A DNA stretch of 64,000 bases from positions 372,001 to 436,000 of the forward strand of contig WSUB01000005.1 in assembly GCA_019633425.1 (NCBI GenBank), given 5' to 3'. The DNA is from Tulasnella sp. 424. Lineage: Eukaryota; Basidiomycota; Agaricomycetes; Cantharellales; Tulasnellaceae. This document shows, piece by piece, positions 25,317 through 37,800 of the stretch; position 1 is the stretch's first letter; each line of letters starts with the position of its first letter. The position numbers were made by a program, and so were the translations under genes. A model generated the notes under the pieces. That model saw nothing but the letters and a program-made list of their open reading frames with translations, ran no database searches and was not told where the DNA came from.

Positions 25317-25845
25317 GGCTGCAGTAGCGAGGAGGTCAGGGTAGTGTAGGGTGGTAGGTAGCTACGAGTGGTGTGGTTGAGCAATCACGGTGGGTTAAGT
25401 GGTGAGCACTGGGTGGTTAGAGACAAGAGTGGAATCAGCCAATCGATCTCCAGTTTCAGGCGCCCACCCAATTTGCGCGGATATGAGTGATATGCAAGTC
25501 CCGTCTCCTCCTCAACCACTCGGTACAATGCAACCCCGATTGTGGGCGCAAATCACTCATAAGTGTTGTAGCAGTGATTTGCGACAATTCTGCCCGGCTG
25601 CGGGAGGGAGTGCAACAGGGGGAGGCAGCGCCGGAGCAGTTCAGGACGAAATCCGAAAGCGCGTCGAACCGGACCGTGGATCCCAGCTCCCTACCGCACC
25701 TCGCTTGCTCCATGGGGCCGTCTCGGCCCGCCACGCTTGATCTGCACAAGCCTCCGGCAGACCTACCCAGGAAGGTTGTAATGAGCATCCGTTATAAAAG
25801 AACAGAAACGAATTCATCACCCTCAGGACCGCCGACGACACCAAA
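25317..25845. promoter_or_regulatory. Shared divergent promoter region, 529 bp
   Basis: The kinase-like gene (minus) and the DUF2264 enzyme gene (plus) start from opposite ends of this segment, so it should hold both promoters. No individual factor site is recognised. A TATAA-like sequence (TTATAAAA, about 25792-25799) lies some 50 bp before the DUF2264 ATG. Confidence 0.5.
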
Positions 25846-28069
25846 ATGCCCTCTGAGACGCTTGATTTCTTGAGCAACCCCTTGCGCACCAGGGAGGACT
25901 TGCAGCGCGCTTGCACAAGTCTGCTTGATCCGCTGGAGCTGTACACTTCTCCTAATGGTGCACGAATTAAACTGGGATACACAGCAACTCATTACGACGA
26001 CATCGCAGCTCAACTCGAGGGATTTGCGCGGCCACTTTGGGGCCTCGCTTCCCTTCTGCATGGCGGCGGCGACTACCCAGGCCACGAGAGATGGACCAGA
26101 GGCTTCGCTGCTGGAACTGACCCAGATTCGGAGGAGTTTTGGGGCTTCACGAGGTTAGCTTGCGCTGTTCACTGACTTGTCCCATGCTTCTGATTACCTA
26201 CCCAATGCAGAGGTAAAGACCAACGAATGGTCGAAATGAGTCCAATTGGGTTCACCCTCGCCATGGCGCCAGAAAAGTTCTTCCAACCGCTACCTCAACA
26301 AGCCAAAGATAATCTCATAGCCTGGTTAGGATGTATCAATGGCAAAGACATGCCTGATACAAATTGGCTTTGGTTCAGAGTGAGTCCGATATCCTGCTTT
26401 AGCGTCACAGTATAACCTTACTGTCCCAAACCTCCGCTCCTCGGTCGATCGCTGCAGGTCTTCGCAAACCTCGGCCTTTCTAAAATCAATGCACCTTACT
26501 CTGCGTCGCAGTTGAAGGCGGACCTCGATCACCTCGATACTTTTTACCTCGGAGACGGCTGGTCTCGGGATGGCCCTGCTGGAGTTCGGCAACTTGATTA
26601 CTATTCTGGATCCTTCGCCATTCAATATGCGCAGCTTGTTTACTCGAAACTCGCCGCAAAAGAGGATCCGGAGCGGTGCGAGGAATACCGCGAACGAGCC
26701 AGACTTTTCGCCAAGACTTTCATCCATTGGTTTGACGAGGATGGTAAGCTAAGCTACGGCATACTTTTGCCTTACGGACAACCGCAGGACTTACTGAATT
26801 GACCGGGGGTGGCTATTGTTGATAGGTCGGTCGGCTCCGTTCGGAAGAAGCCTTACATATCGTTTTGCCATGGCATCATTTTGGGGCGCACTGGCTTTCG
26901 CCGACGTAGAGGTACCAGGGATAAGCTGGGGTGTGATCAAAGGGATGCTGCTCCGCCACATGCGGTACTGGACGACCCAGCCCGGTGCATTCACTCGCGA
27001 CGGCGTCTTCACCATTGGTTACACTTATCCTAACATGAACATGACCGAGAACTACAACTCCCCCGGCTCCCCCTACTGGGCTTTCAAGGCATTCATCCCA
27101 CTCGCATTACCCGAGACCCATCCGTTTTGGACTGCAGAGGAGGAGCCTTTCCCTATCGCATCTATCCCCAAAGTCTTCCCTTCCGAACATCCTGGCCACA
27201 TTTGCAGTCACTTGGGTGGCCACACATTTTTGCTTTCTTCGGGTCAATCTTGCCACTATCCTCTTCGAGCTGGTGCGGAGAAGTACGGCAAGCTAGCCTA
27301 CAGCACGGCGTTCGGATACTCCGTACCGACCGGGACGCTCCTACTCGATCAGCACGCCCCCGACAATACCATAGCGCTAAGCGAGGATGGGGGCGTCGTT
27401 TGGAAAGTTCGCCGGGAATGCGACGATGCCCGACTGGAGTACGAGAATCTTTCGGACAAGGCCAACAGCTTGTGCTGGCTTCGAGCGGTTTGGAGACCTT
27501 GGAAGGATGTCGAGGTCGAGACGATCCTTGTGCCACCGCATCCCGACACTCCGCTGTGGCACATCCGCGTGCACCGAGTCAAGACTGGAAGAGAGCTTCT
27601 GAGCTCCGACGCTGGCTTCTCCAACTACGGCCAACGAAAGGACGGACGAGCCCTGGACGCCGTCGAGGCATCGTCTTTCGCCACCGGAGACGATACGGTA
27701 TTGGATGGCAAGTCGTCGTCCAGCCAGCCCGCAGAGGAGGCTGCCTGGGCGCTGGCATCCTCGGCTGGTGGCGTGGTCGCGGTCAGAGATTTAACTCATC
27801 TAACCTTGCCCAATTCTTCGGCACCTCGCAGGAAGGGCGAAGTAACGATTTTGGACGCCAACACTAATATCATCTACTCCCGATCTGTCATGCCAACGAT
27901 TATCGGTTCCCATCTCGGCTCATCAAGGGATGAATGGCTTGTGACCGGCATCTTTGCCTTGCCGAGCAGAGTCGGTCAGGACGGAGTCCCGAAGAGTGCC
28001 TGGATCGGGGAGTGGAGTAAGACCCCTGTTGTTCCGGGGGCTATCCTTAAAATAATTAGCAGTGCTTGA
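25846..28069 (+). CDS. DUF2264 family protein (putative glycoside hydrolase)
   Basis: Exons 25846-26153, 26211-26379, 26458-26743 and 26826-28069 encode 668 aa. Typical DUF2264 patterns run in order: [20 protein letters not shown] and the HGGG turn in the N-terminal alpha-barrel, [35 protein letters not shown]-like YWTTQPGAF, and [15 protein letters not shown]. The C-terminal half is beta-rich. DUF2264 is a fungal and bacterial family with an alpha/alpha-barrel, viewed as a carbohydrate-active fold; I do not know this enzyme's substrate. There is no signal peptide, so it probably acts inside the cell. The length fits the family. It is divergent from the MLKL-like gene across 529 bp and convergent with the tetraspan gene. 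Confidence 0.85.
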
Positions 28070-28327
28070 CGACGTCGCTGCTTCTTGGCGTATATATTCA
28101 ATCAATGCAATCAATTTGAATAATTGGCACTCTAATATGAGACATATCGAAAATGATGGGCAACGAGGGTGGTGAATGGAAAAGATAACGATACAACAGG
28201 GAGGATGGACAAAGACGGAAAGGGGCCCGGATCATCAAGCCATGGTGGAAACTGGAACAACAAAGCGAATCAAAGGAAAGGATGCTATTGGGCTTATCGG
28301 AGATCAGTCAATAGCGGATTGTGCTAC

Positions 28328-29300
28328 TCAAGAGAGTTGCTTGAGCTTCTTTTCTTGAATGGAGATGTCAGAGGTGCCGCTCGCGTCGCCCTTGCCTGCG
28401 AAGGCATCCTCCGAGACCTTCACTGTCTGGAAGTCGGGCATAGCAGTACCGGTAGGTAGGACCCAGAGGTAACTGGGGGTCGGCTCGGTAAAGACTTGGG
28501 GGCGGATGTTCAGGTGGCGGATGCCGACGACGAGGTGCCAGAGAAGATGAAGAGTCACTGCCCAGGAAGAAGTTGTAAGACTCTACCGTGTAGGAGGAAG
28601 ACGGTAGAAGACATACAGAAAGCGGTTACGGTAACCGTGAGCATGGTCATAATCTCCCAACTGACGGTGATAACCGCAGCAGCGTCCTGGACAAACATAT
28701 TTCCGTCCGTTCCAGTCAACCCAGCAGAATTGCCTCCTTGTATATGTTGTACGACCCTGAAACGAGATTTACCGCACAGAACCAAGGCGGCTGAAGGAGT
28801 TCTGGGTTTTAGACTTCGTTGAAATTCAAAGGATGAATGTGACCAACCAAGTTCGAGGGCGAAGGCTACCGCAGTCCAGGAGAGTTCTACAAAGAGTGGA
28901 AGGGATTTTCTGCGGATCAAGTCCATGCAGGTACTGATATAGGCAGGGGGTAAGTTGCTGATGCTCGCCCTGCGGCTGAATCCTCACTTACGCAATGAAA
29001 GCGAGCCCAGCGATGACACCGTTCAACGCTACAAGAGGGACTGCGACCTTGTGCAGGCCTGGTAGGAGAAGAGTTAATGATTGTAGTGAGGGTCGTAGCG
29101 AAAGACCGAAGTGACTCACGATCATAATCGGACGTGAGCGTCGAGACCAATGGGAAAGGGCGCTCGTCAAAGGACTTGATATTTGGAACCGTAGCAACGA
29201 TAACCATACTTGCCACCACAGCGACAAGGAGATGCAGAAGTTCCAGTCTTGCAATGCCCCAAAGGAAGGCGGAGAGGGGCTTAAGGTTATCGCCAGGCAT
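28328..29300 (-). CDS. Tetraspan membrane protein (MARVEL-like)
   Basis: Exons 29300-29120, 29058-28992, 28933-28848, 28736-28617 and 28557-28328 encode 227 aa. Four hydrophobic helices are seen at about 10-35, 65-83, 95-113 and 130-165, with short loops and a hydrophilic C-terminal tail of about 50 residues ending KKLKQLS. The spacing fits the small fungal tetraspan/MARVEL-like membrane proteins, but no signature residue decides the family. Phases across the five exons (1, 2, 1, 1) keep the frame open. The ATG at 29300 starts MPGDNLKP just before helix 1. It could act in the plasma or an internal membrane; function unknown. Confidence 0.65.
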
Positions 29301-31106
29301 GGTTATGAGCGCGAACTGTCGACAAGGCAAGCGGGATGCAGGCGCAGCGAGGAGGGAAACGGAAGTGGGAAGGAGGAGTTGATCCAGCCTATAATGACGG
29401 ACATTCTGTGAGTGGGCTTACATACCCTCCAGCATCTGAGCCGGAACAATGCCTGGCTCAGGGGCGACGCGTCTCAAGCCTTTGTTCGCAGGCCTAGGTG
29501 ACGGAAACCTAGACCCATACACGCTATCACTTTGGCGATCGACTCGTGTCTCGAAATAAATTGAATCTCAGCAACAATGAAAGTCGGCTAGCCATCAAAC
29601 TTCATGACAAAGAGAAATCTGCGCTGGATGATGAGTTGATCGTCATACCACGATTTCTGGACGCAAAGACAGGCATTGCAGTGCTACAAAAAGTTTCCTA
29701 TATATGCGACGATACCGGTAGGGACGTCTGTGCAGAAGACGGCGAACACAGTGTCACTGCGGGGCTCTGGCATGTTTTGGCGCGACGCTGGAATGGGGTT
29801 GTGCTCCCGCTGTGCCTGAATCTGCTCAGCGCCCTCTCATGGTTCGATCGGGCGAAGACAAGAGATACGGCTAGTCAATCAAGCAGCGCGCGGTAACCTG
29901 TCACCTCGAAGATAGCAGGGAACGTGTTACCTCACGACCCGGGAACAAGGATTTTGATATGCGGGGATTCTTGGCGAGGATTAACAAAGACGACACCACG
30001 TGTACGACGACCAGCGGTGCCTGAAGAAGGTGATCTTTCTTTGTTCGGTCTTTGTTCAGTCATCGGACAAAGAAACGGAGAGAAGCTTAATTACTTTGGC
30101 ATCAACTTCTGCACGCCGTTGTGGCTTCGGATAGGAGGTGTGGCCTCAGAGCCGGCACAAAGTAAAGAGAGAACGCTTCCGAAAGGTGAAGTACGAAACT
30201 AGGATGATTAGGAAATGTTGAGGTCCTAGTTTCTTATGAGTCTGTGCTTTCATTGTACTCCTTCAGAGCGGTGAAATTTTCAGCTAGCCGTAAGGTGAAA
30301 GAGATGACCATCTTCGGCCTGGATTCATCAGGTACGCCATCAGCTTGCCCCACGTGGCATTATCTTTGTTCTCATCCTTGACCTCACGGCTCTCTCCTCT
30401 TCGGGAACGCGAATATCGGTTACGTTGCCCGCTCATCCTTCGTCATATCCTGTCCTACGAGGACGAGGTTTCCACATTTTGGTGAGAAGCCGATGCTCTC
30501 CTACTGCAACCTCAGCCGGTTACTCATGTCTGCAGGACGAGTTCGTGACGGTTTACCAGACCATACAGCTACACTTAGGATTTTATGCGCACAAACTCCG
30601 TCCGTAAAACATTGACCGACACATCCGGCAACGACAACTTTCTCTTGGCCTCTCTGGTCTTTCGAAGTTATAAGCCGCGTTCGTTTGCAGGATGTCGGTC
30701 GAAGGCCGTATTTGTCTCAAATCCCCCGTTCCCGTTAAGGGAGCCCGCAGCTCCTCGAGAGCTACGCATATAGGGCGTGCGATTTCCCTGCGGCGTTGAG
30801 TACCAAACGGCCCAGACATCGCAAGACTCAAGGACGTATTTGGAACATATGTTTTGGCTTCCCGGTAGTGTTTGATCCTGCGGGGACCTCGGAGTCTGCT
30901 CCCGCTGGCGGTCCATTTCAATGGCGTCCGTCGTTTGTCCGTTGGTCGCGTCGCCTTGCCAGACCCATTCTCAAGAACCACTTACTTAAATAAGCCGAAT
31001 GCGGAACGGTTACAAAGTAGTCCCTGATTCCTCGCCCCTTCGCCTCTGGTAGCTCCCGTCTTTTCCCTTTTCGTTCTAGTCTATCCTGAAAACAATACAC
31101 ACAACC
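29301..31106. other. Divergent intergenic region, 1.8 kb
   Basis: This lies between the tetraspan gene (minus) and the ferritin-like gene (plus) and must hold both promoters. The open frames inside (29546-29896 plus, 30583-30981 minus) are short, without family patterns, and could not be joined to others. The stretch just before the ferritin-like ATG (31020-31106) is C/T-rich, as in strong fungal promoters. Confidence 0.5.
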
Positions 31107-32091
31107 ATGCTCGCCTCCGCCATTATTGCCGCCGCTTTTGCCATAACTGGCGCCATTTCCTCTCCCGTACTCCCTCGTGGAACTCCCACAGACGTCCAGA
31201 TCCTCCAGTACGCTCTCACTCTGGAACACCTCGAGAACGCCTTCTATTCGGGTGCTCTAGCCAAGTACGATCATCGTGCATTTGTTAAGAGCGGCCTCCC
31301 TGAGTTTGCTCGCAAACGCTTCGTCCAAGTGTCGGAGCACGAGAAGGCCCACGTCGAGTTCCTCACCGCTGCGCTCGGACCTCAGGCTACCAAGCCCTGC
31401 GAATATACCTTGTAAGCTCTTTCCTGTTTAATTCTCTATAGTAGCTTTAGGCTGACGGGAGCATTCTCTCCTTAGCCCATACCACGACCCTACGAGCTTT
31501 GCCGCTCTATCCATGGTTCTCGAGGGAGTCGGTACTTCCGCGTACCTTGGTGCAACCCAGTTCATCACCAATAAACAATATCTCCTTGCTGCTGGTGCAG
31601 TCCTTACGACAGAAGCTCGTCACGCTGCTTGGGTTGCTTCGGCGGTCAACAAGGGAACCCCTTGGAGCGGCCCCCTCGATACCCCTCTTGACTTGAAGCA
31701 GGTCTACTCTCTCGCTGGTTAGCATGATGTCGGTCCTTTCATCGGGGTCGATCAACTGACTCGATGTTTCATTTCAGCTGGATTCATTACCAAATGCCCT
31801 TCAACCAATCCAGACCTTGGTCTTACGCCCTTTCCAGCTTTGACTACCAGCAAACATTACGCCCCTGGTCACGAGATCGCCCTCAAATACGACAACGTCG
31901 GTTCTAACGACTTCCTTGTCCTTTTTACTGGCCTGTCCACTATTTTCCTTCCTATCAAGGACGGCAAAGCCCCTCTTCCTCCCCGTCTCACCGGCACCGT
32001 CTACGCGGTCATCAGTAATAACGGCCAATCCGCCACTGATGATAATACTATCGCTGGTCCGACCATCCTTCTCTTCCCTGACAATGAGTAG
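31107..32091 (+). CDS. Secreted ferritin-like domain protein (Rds1-like)
   Basis: Exons 31107-31411, 31476-31717 and 31778-32091 encode 286 aa. A signal peptide (about 1-19, Ala/Ile-rich) is followed by a four-helix ferritin-like domain. TLEHLENAFY, SEHEKAHVEFL and TTEARHAAWV carry the Glu and His residues expected of a di-iron or related site. The C-terminal part is beta-like (HEIALKYDN, LTGTVYAVISN). This order is typical of the fungal PF13668 family that includes the stress-related S. pombe Rds1; its members are usually exported and their reaction is uncertain. The codon use and C/T-rich leader suggest good expression. It ends only 90 bp from the stop of the convergent CFD1 gene. Confidence 0.85.
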
Positions 32092-32181
32092 ATGCCTGAA
32101 GGGTACATTCGTTTTCAAAATTTGTATTGGGAATTATTTTTATTCTATTCTATTATCTATTTTCGCACATGACACTTAAGG

Positions 32182-33229
32182 TCAAGCCCCATCGACGAGC
32201 GGTTCTACTCTACCAGCAGGATCTGATTCACCAGAGCTCGGTGGAGACAAAGCATCCCCTATCTTCCGGACGATAACACTGAAGAGAGCGAATGAAGGGG
32301 TCTGCTTGTATTTGGCAAGAAGAGGAAACGTTGACGACGAATCTTGCGGATCTCCCTGAGAAATGGCGGCGGCAGGATGGTCGAGCAAATCGACTAGCTC
32401 CGTATCAACTGGCAGTCGCCCGAGAAACGGTATGCTTTCGCGCTTCGCAAGTTCTTCACCACCTCCCGTAGAGAAGATGTTGCTGATCTCGCCGCAACAT
32501 GGACTATGAAAATATAGGAATGTCAACAGAGAAAGGATTAAAGGTGCTAGAAGGGTAACTGTCATACCACACGTATCCGCTCATGTTTTCAATTAAGCCA
32601 AGCATCGGGAGCGACACCACTCTAGTGAAAGATATCCCCTTTATTGCGTCGGTCAATGCAACCGCCTGCGGTGTCGTCACAATTACAGAGGATAGGCGAG
32701 TTTGAAGAGGTGCCAAATGCTCCATTAGCGACAGGTGTTCGTCCCCCGTTCCTATCCAGGGAGGTGTTAGTGGCGGATACTCGAACCGTATTTTAACGAG
32801 TCACGAACCTGGAGGTGTATCCACCACCAAATAATCCAAGTCTCCCCATCGCACATCACTGAGGAACTGTCTAATCATCGCATTCTTTTTGGGTCCGCGC
32901 CAAACAACCGAATCTTCCTTCCGCTTCAGCAGAAATCCAACGCTCATACATGCAAGGCGTCCCTCGGCGCCATCCACGTATATCGGGACCCATCCGGTAC
33001 TACTTTGATGCACGTCGTAGCCTTCATCCACGCCAAACATGCGGGGGATAGAGGGGCCGGTGAGGTCGACGTCGAGGATTCCCACCTTTGGGGATGATTC
33101 GAGGGCATAGAGGGAGAGGGCTAATTGCGTAGACACGGAGGACTTTCCAACACCGCCTTTCCCCGAAAGAACGAGGATGATGTGCTTGACGTTCGCGAGT
33201 CGTCGTGCTATAGGGCTGTCTGTCGACAT
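32182..33229 (-). CDS. CFD1: Cytosolic Fe-S cluster assembly factor CFD1 (NUBP2/Mrp ATPase)
   Basis: Exons 33229-32809, 32751-32568 and 32503-32182 encode 308 aa. The deviant Walker A motif of Mrp/Nbp35 ATPases ([11 protein letters not shown]) is at about 23-33, followed by [43 protein letters not shown] and, after the second splice, GYVCPCCGE with the conserved CxxC. The N-terminal four-Cys cluster of Nbp35 is absent, which points to CFD1. In the cytosol CFD1 and Nbp35 form the scaffold that builds 4Fe-4S clusters for transfer to apoproteins. The ATG at 33229 ([11 protein letters not shown]) matches family starts; an in-frame ATG at 33430 would add 67 unusual residues. The C-terminal tail (about 280-308) is variable. 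Confidence 0.92.
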
Positions 33230-34873
33230 GGAGGAGGAACTACTGATGGTGGAAGTATGACAAACATCGAGGCGGGGAAACGGCCTCTTGACCTTTTCCC
33301 GTGAAATCACGCTGTACGGATCAAACCTCCACCGCTGATACAACTCGTCTCCAAGGATTGGCTTAAGCTCGAAACGGCAACTGCTGAACGGCATGTCTTG
33401 GTAAGGAAACGGTCTCACAGATCCGAACATCGGTTTGATTGGTTGAAGAGATCATCACCCATTGGTTAACAGTTTGGTGCACGTTTCTCTATGTATTCAC
33501 CCAGAATAGATGCAAGGACTCCGCCCCTCGACCATCAATCTGGCTGACAAATGGGTGCATGTCATGTGCATCTCTAGCCTTGCCTCGGCGGCCGTTTCCG
33601 CAAACCTTCAACGCTATTCAATGATTACCTCGCTCCACTCTCCATCCACATTTGGATCGCGGGCGCCAACTAGTTACAGAGGCGCAAGTAGCTACGGCAT
33701 TCCCTATCAAGCAATCGTGGGTGAAGAGCCTTGGCCAAACTTTGCGGGGTGGCGTTTTGTCCAAGCTTTGGTGATGTCGGGTTTGATGCAGGGTCACCAG
33801 CCTTGGAAAATCCCTCGTCTGCTCATTTGCGACTAGCCTCGTTTCATCGCGCGTTGATGAACCGTGGTACTGTCATCACATCTCTGTCAGATCTCCGCCG
33901 CTGAACAGAGAAGTTGCGAGTCTCCAAAGTGGTGGGGCAACACGACGTCATTCCTCGCATCTTTAAAGGAAAAAGGATTTCAAAGAGTCGAACCAGACTC
34001 CATTGTTCTGGAAAGCGACGGATCAAAGGGTATTATTTCGGTCTCCTATTGTCTCTCCGTTTCGTGGAGAAGGTCGAGGGTGAAGGTCCAGCCAGAACTG
34101 GGGAAGTGCTCTGGGGGGGCACCATGCCCGCAAGTTGTCCACGCATCCAGGTTTCAATTCATTTAGAATCTCTGCTGCAGTGACTCATTTCCTTGCATGA
34201 GTTGATTTCCAAACTAAATAGTCTTCTATCCCAAATGGCAATAGAGCGACTTCATTCACCGCGTTGGGATAGCCTACGGGAAGAAGCGTGCTGTATGCAT
34301 ACATGTATGTACGTATATGTACGTATGCGTATTCCGGCTTAGCCAGATCGCCTCGATGTCAATCTGGGGTGTCGCCAAACGCATGGAAGACGCCGAAACC
34401 TCCAGATAAAGTCCAAGGGACCTCAGACACCGTTGGTGAATTATGGAGAATATATGGTTTCTACTCTGCCCCAGACGGACGACAAGTGCTTGTAACCAAT
34501 CTCTCCGTGGGCAGGAGAACTGAATTTGATTATGCCCACGTGCGATCACTAGGGAAATGGCCCAGGAGCGCTTGGCTCGGATACGCACTCGGCACGCGAG
34601 ATAGCCGTGAAGCGGAGAACTGTGGAATTCACGGCTTAATGTCGCACACACATCTCAGCGTCAAGACCTCAATTTCAATTATAACGGCACAGTACGTGAA
34701 GACATGAAACACAAGGCCCTGGAAAGAGCATGGAGAAACAAGAATAAGAAAAGGAACTGGGACCAAGATGGCAGAATGTATGGCGACAACGTGCAATGAC
34801 AAGACAACAAGAATAGAAGATCGCCGTACTCTCGAAACTGAGAGAAACGAGAACTACTTACACAAGATACTAT
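33230..34873. other. Intergenic, 1.6 kb
   Basis: This holds the CFD1 promoter at one side and the 3' flank of the RRM gene at the other. A run of alternating purine-pyrimidine bases (TGTATGTACGTATATGTACG, about 34302-34325) is the only striking element. Short frames (34288-34707 plus, 33510-33836 plus) show no family pattern. Confidence 0.45.
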
Positions 34874-37800
34874 TTAAATTACAGAGTAGGACTGGGCACG
34901 ATTGTCTGGATGCTGAGTGGGAGGTACGGGTGTTGAATCATTCTGGACTGGTGGAAGATGATACATGTAAGCTGCACTGAAAGGCGGCGGAGGCGGGTGC
35001 TGAGGCTGGAAAGGAGTTGATGGATAAAGGTATTGTTGATCGAACGATGGTTGGCTATGGTAATATACATTAGGCTGCGCTTGATGATCGTTGGCAGGAT
35101 ATGAAGATGAAACCTCGGTGGTCGTATGAGGGAGGACGGGTTGAGCTTGGTATGGATTGTAACTATGGGTTTGATGATTGTCATTATCGTTGTCATGAGG
35201 CATAAGGTAGCTATGAATGCTATGGCGAGGTGAAACTGGTGCTTGCTGTGAGCCGTTGTAGGGTGGACTGGGATCGCGGTAGACGGGTGGCTGAGAACGA
35301 CGCTGTTGAGAGAAGCGACGACGACTGCCATAAGGCCCGCCAGAATTATTCCGGCTCATTTGATGTTGATGTGCAATGGGTCCTGACTGCTCGTCGTCAC
35401 CGGTAGGATGTAAGGTTTGAGGTTGAACCAAAGCCTGCTGCTGGGGTGCGACTTGGGCCGGTCGGGTACGGCCAGGAGTAAGGGGCATGGTGTAAGGATG
35501 GTTCGTGTTATAATAATTGCCCCACAGCCACTGGCTGTCTGGTTGCTGCTGTTGCTGCCACGATTGAGACTGGCTCCACTGAGGATGCGAGAGAATTGGA
35601 TATTGGGGAGGAGAATAAGCTGGAGTGGAACGCCCAAAGCGATCCAAAACCTCCATAGGGTATATAGGCAGAAGCCCATGCGGCGTCTCCACGAAGCCTT
35701 TGGCGGGTACCGGAGAGTTGAAGTGGCAGGCACTCGTCCCGGTGCTGCCACTATCAAATGGAGGAGGGATATACACGAGTGCCTAGGCCGACGAGTGTCA
35801 AAAGGATTGAAACGAGGTCACAATGCTTCCGTACTCACACCAAATGGAGATACCGTCGACGAAACTACTGGGGAGGGAGGTCTTTGGCCTAAGGTGGGTG
35901 GGGATACCTGGTTCGGTTGTGGAATCCCTTCGCTGCCGCTTCCCGTCGAAGAGGCGACCTGCTGAAGAGGTTGAGGGGAGGCTGCCTGGATCTCAGAGTC
36001 ACACCATTCCGGAACGGGAGGATAAGGCAACTTTGTAGGCGGAAGGCACTGGAGGGCGGGCTGAACATCTTCGGGCAACCGGGTCACCTCTCTCGTGTTG
36101 GTATCGCGGTTACCGTCCAAGATGGGCTGATCTGAGTCCGACAAGGCACGGCGATGCGCAAAAGGACGTTCTCGCGGGGAACGAGTGGTCTTTAATTGTT
36201 CGAGTTCACTTGTTCCGACTCCGAAAAGCAGTCCGGGAGCAGACGTCGACGTGACGAGACGAACAGGTGAAGGCTTCCCCACATCAAGAAATGCCTCTTG
36301 TTCTCCTTCTCCCTCTTGGCCTGCCTTCTTTTCGACAGTTTCATCTTCACTCTTGGCTTGTCCGACGCTTTTCTCATCATCGCCATCGTCATCTTCATCG
36401 TCATCATCATCTCCGTCGTCGTCCCCGTCGAACGTACTCTCAGAAACTTCGATGACCATCGCATCCATGTAGACCTCTTCGTCCTGCCGTTCTGGTTGTT
36501 CAAAAATGGCCGGAGGGCCTGGAGGAGTGGATAGCGCAGGTTCCAGAAGTTTCGCCACCTCCATTTCATCTGTTCGTGACGTAGATGGACGAGGAGACTC
36601 GGCTTGCAGAGTCGAGCTAAGGGCTGGTGATAGATCCTCCATTTCGTCTTGAGGCCCTGCGCCTGCAGCGTTCGCGAATAATTGCTCGGCGTCGGGGACG
36701 ATAGGCTCCACAGGTACCGGTTTCGACTGGACTGATGGGGGTCGTTGACCGCGATGCCGACGGGCTGGTACTAATCTCATTTGTTTCCCGAACACTGAGT
36801 GCTCTTTCTAAAGCAGAGGAAACTCTGAGTCAATAGCAATTACCATGCGTTAAATAATGAATTACTCACCTCCGCTTCGTATGCAGCCTTAGCCTGCTCT
36901 TCGGTGTCAAATTCTACATGAGCCGCGAAGCTACCAGCTGCGAAAGTATTCGTCAAACGTGCAGTCCTTCCAGTGACAAATGCGGAACTTACCCGGCTTG
37001 CGCTTTACTTTGTAATCGACGCCCGAGAGGCCGTCATACGCACGAAATACGCCGACGAAACGCTCTTGATCCCAGCGTTCTCCCGATATTTTGATCTTGC
37101 TCGATATATCAATGCAGGTTGTGGGTTTCTCCACCTTGCGACGAGACTCAGACTTGTGAGAGTTGACCGACAAGCCAAGGACATTTCCAATATTGTGAAC
37201 AGATCCCGAATCGCTAGAATCGAAGATCAGCTGCTCCAGGGATTTGGAAGCTTCGTGCCGAGGTTGTTGGATCGGCTCCTCGATAGATGCTTCCGCGACC
37301 ACGAGTGGTCTAAAAGAGCTTCTGTATTAGTGAGAATCGTCCCAAGCAGAGGATGGTGCACTTACTGCTTGCACACCGTCGTGTTGCCAGATGTCTCCAC
37401 GTCAGGAACTTCGGGCGAATCCTTCTTGTTCAACTTCCACGCGCCCACAGGCTCAGGTACACCCGTTTCCATCTCTTTATCGGGAATTTTCTTGGACTCG
37501 GTCTTGCTTAAAGGTGGGAAGTCCTCTGCAGGCTGGTTCAGGGCATTTACTGTAACTCCAGCGCCGCGACGCATTCGCTTCGCCTTATTCTTTGCCGCCC
37601 CCGAAGCGGTAGGAGCAGCCTGACGTCTGTCATCTACGGTCACGTCGGCAGGGAGTGGCACGTTGGCGAAAATTCGCGTCCAGCGCCAAGGTTTGGAATC
37701 GTTGGCCACGTTCCCAGAAGCGAGAAAACCGATGTCGGCAGGTCGATGGGTATGGGTACGGGAGATGTTGAAGAGAGGAATTTGCTTCAAAGCCTGTCGG

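Noticed and set aside
33957..33992. tRNA-like B-box (reverse complement contains GGTTCGACTC)
   Set aside because: The flanking bases cannot form a T-stem and no A box or acceptor stem is present.
36185..36534. Plus-strand Ser-rich and hydrophobic frames
   Set aside because: They are antisense to the Asp/Glu microsatellite of the RRM protein; low complexity explains them.
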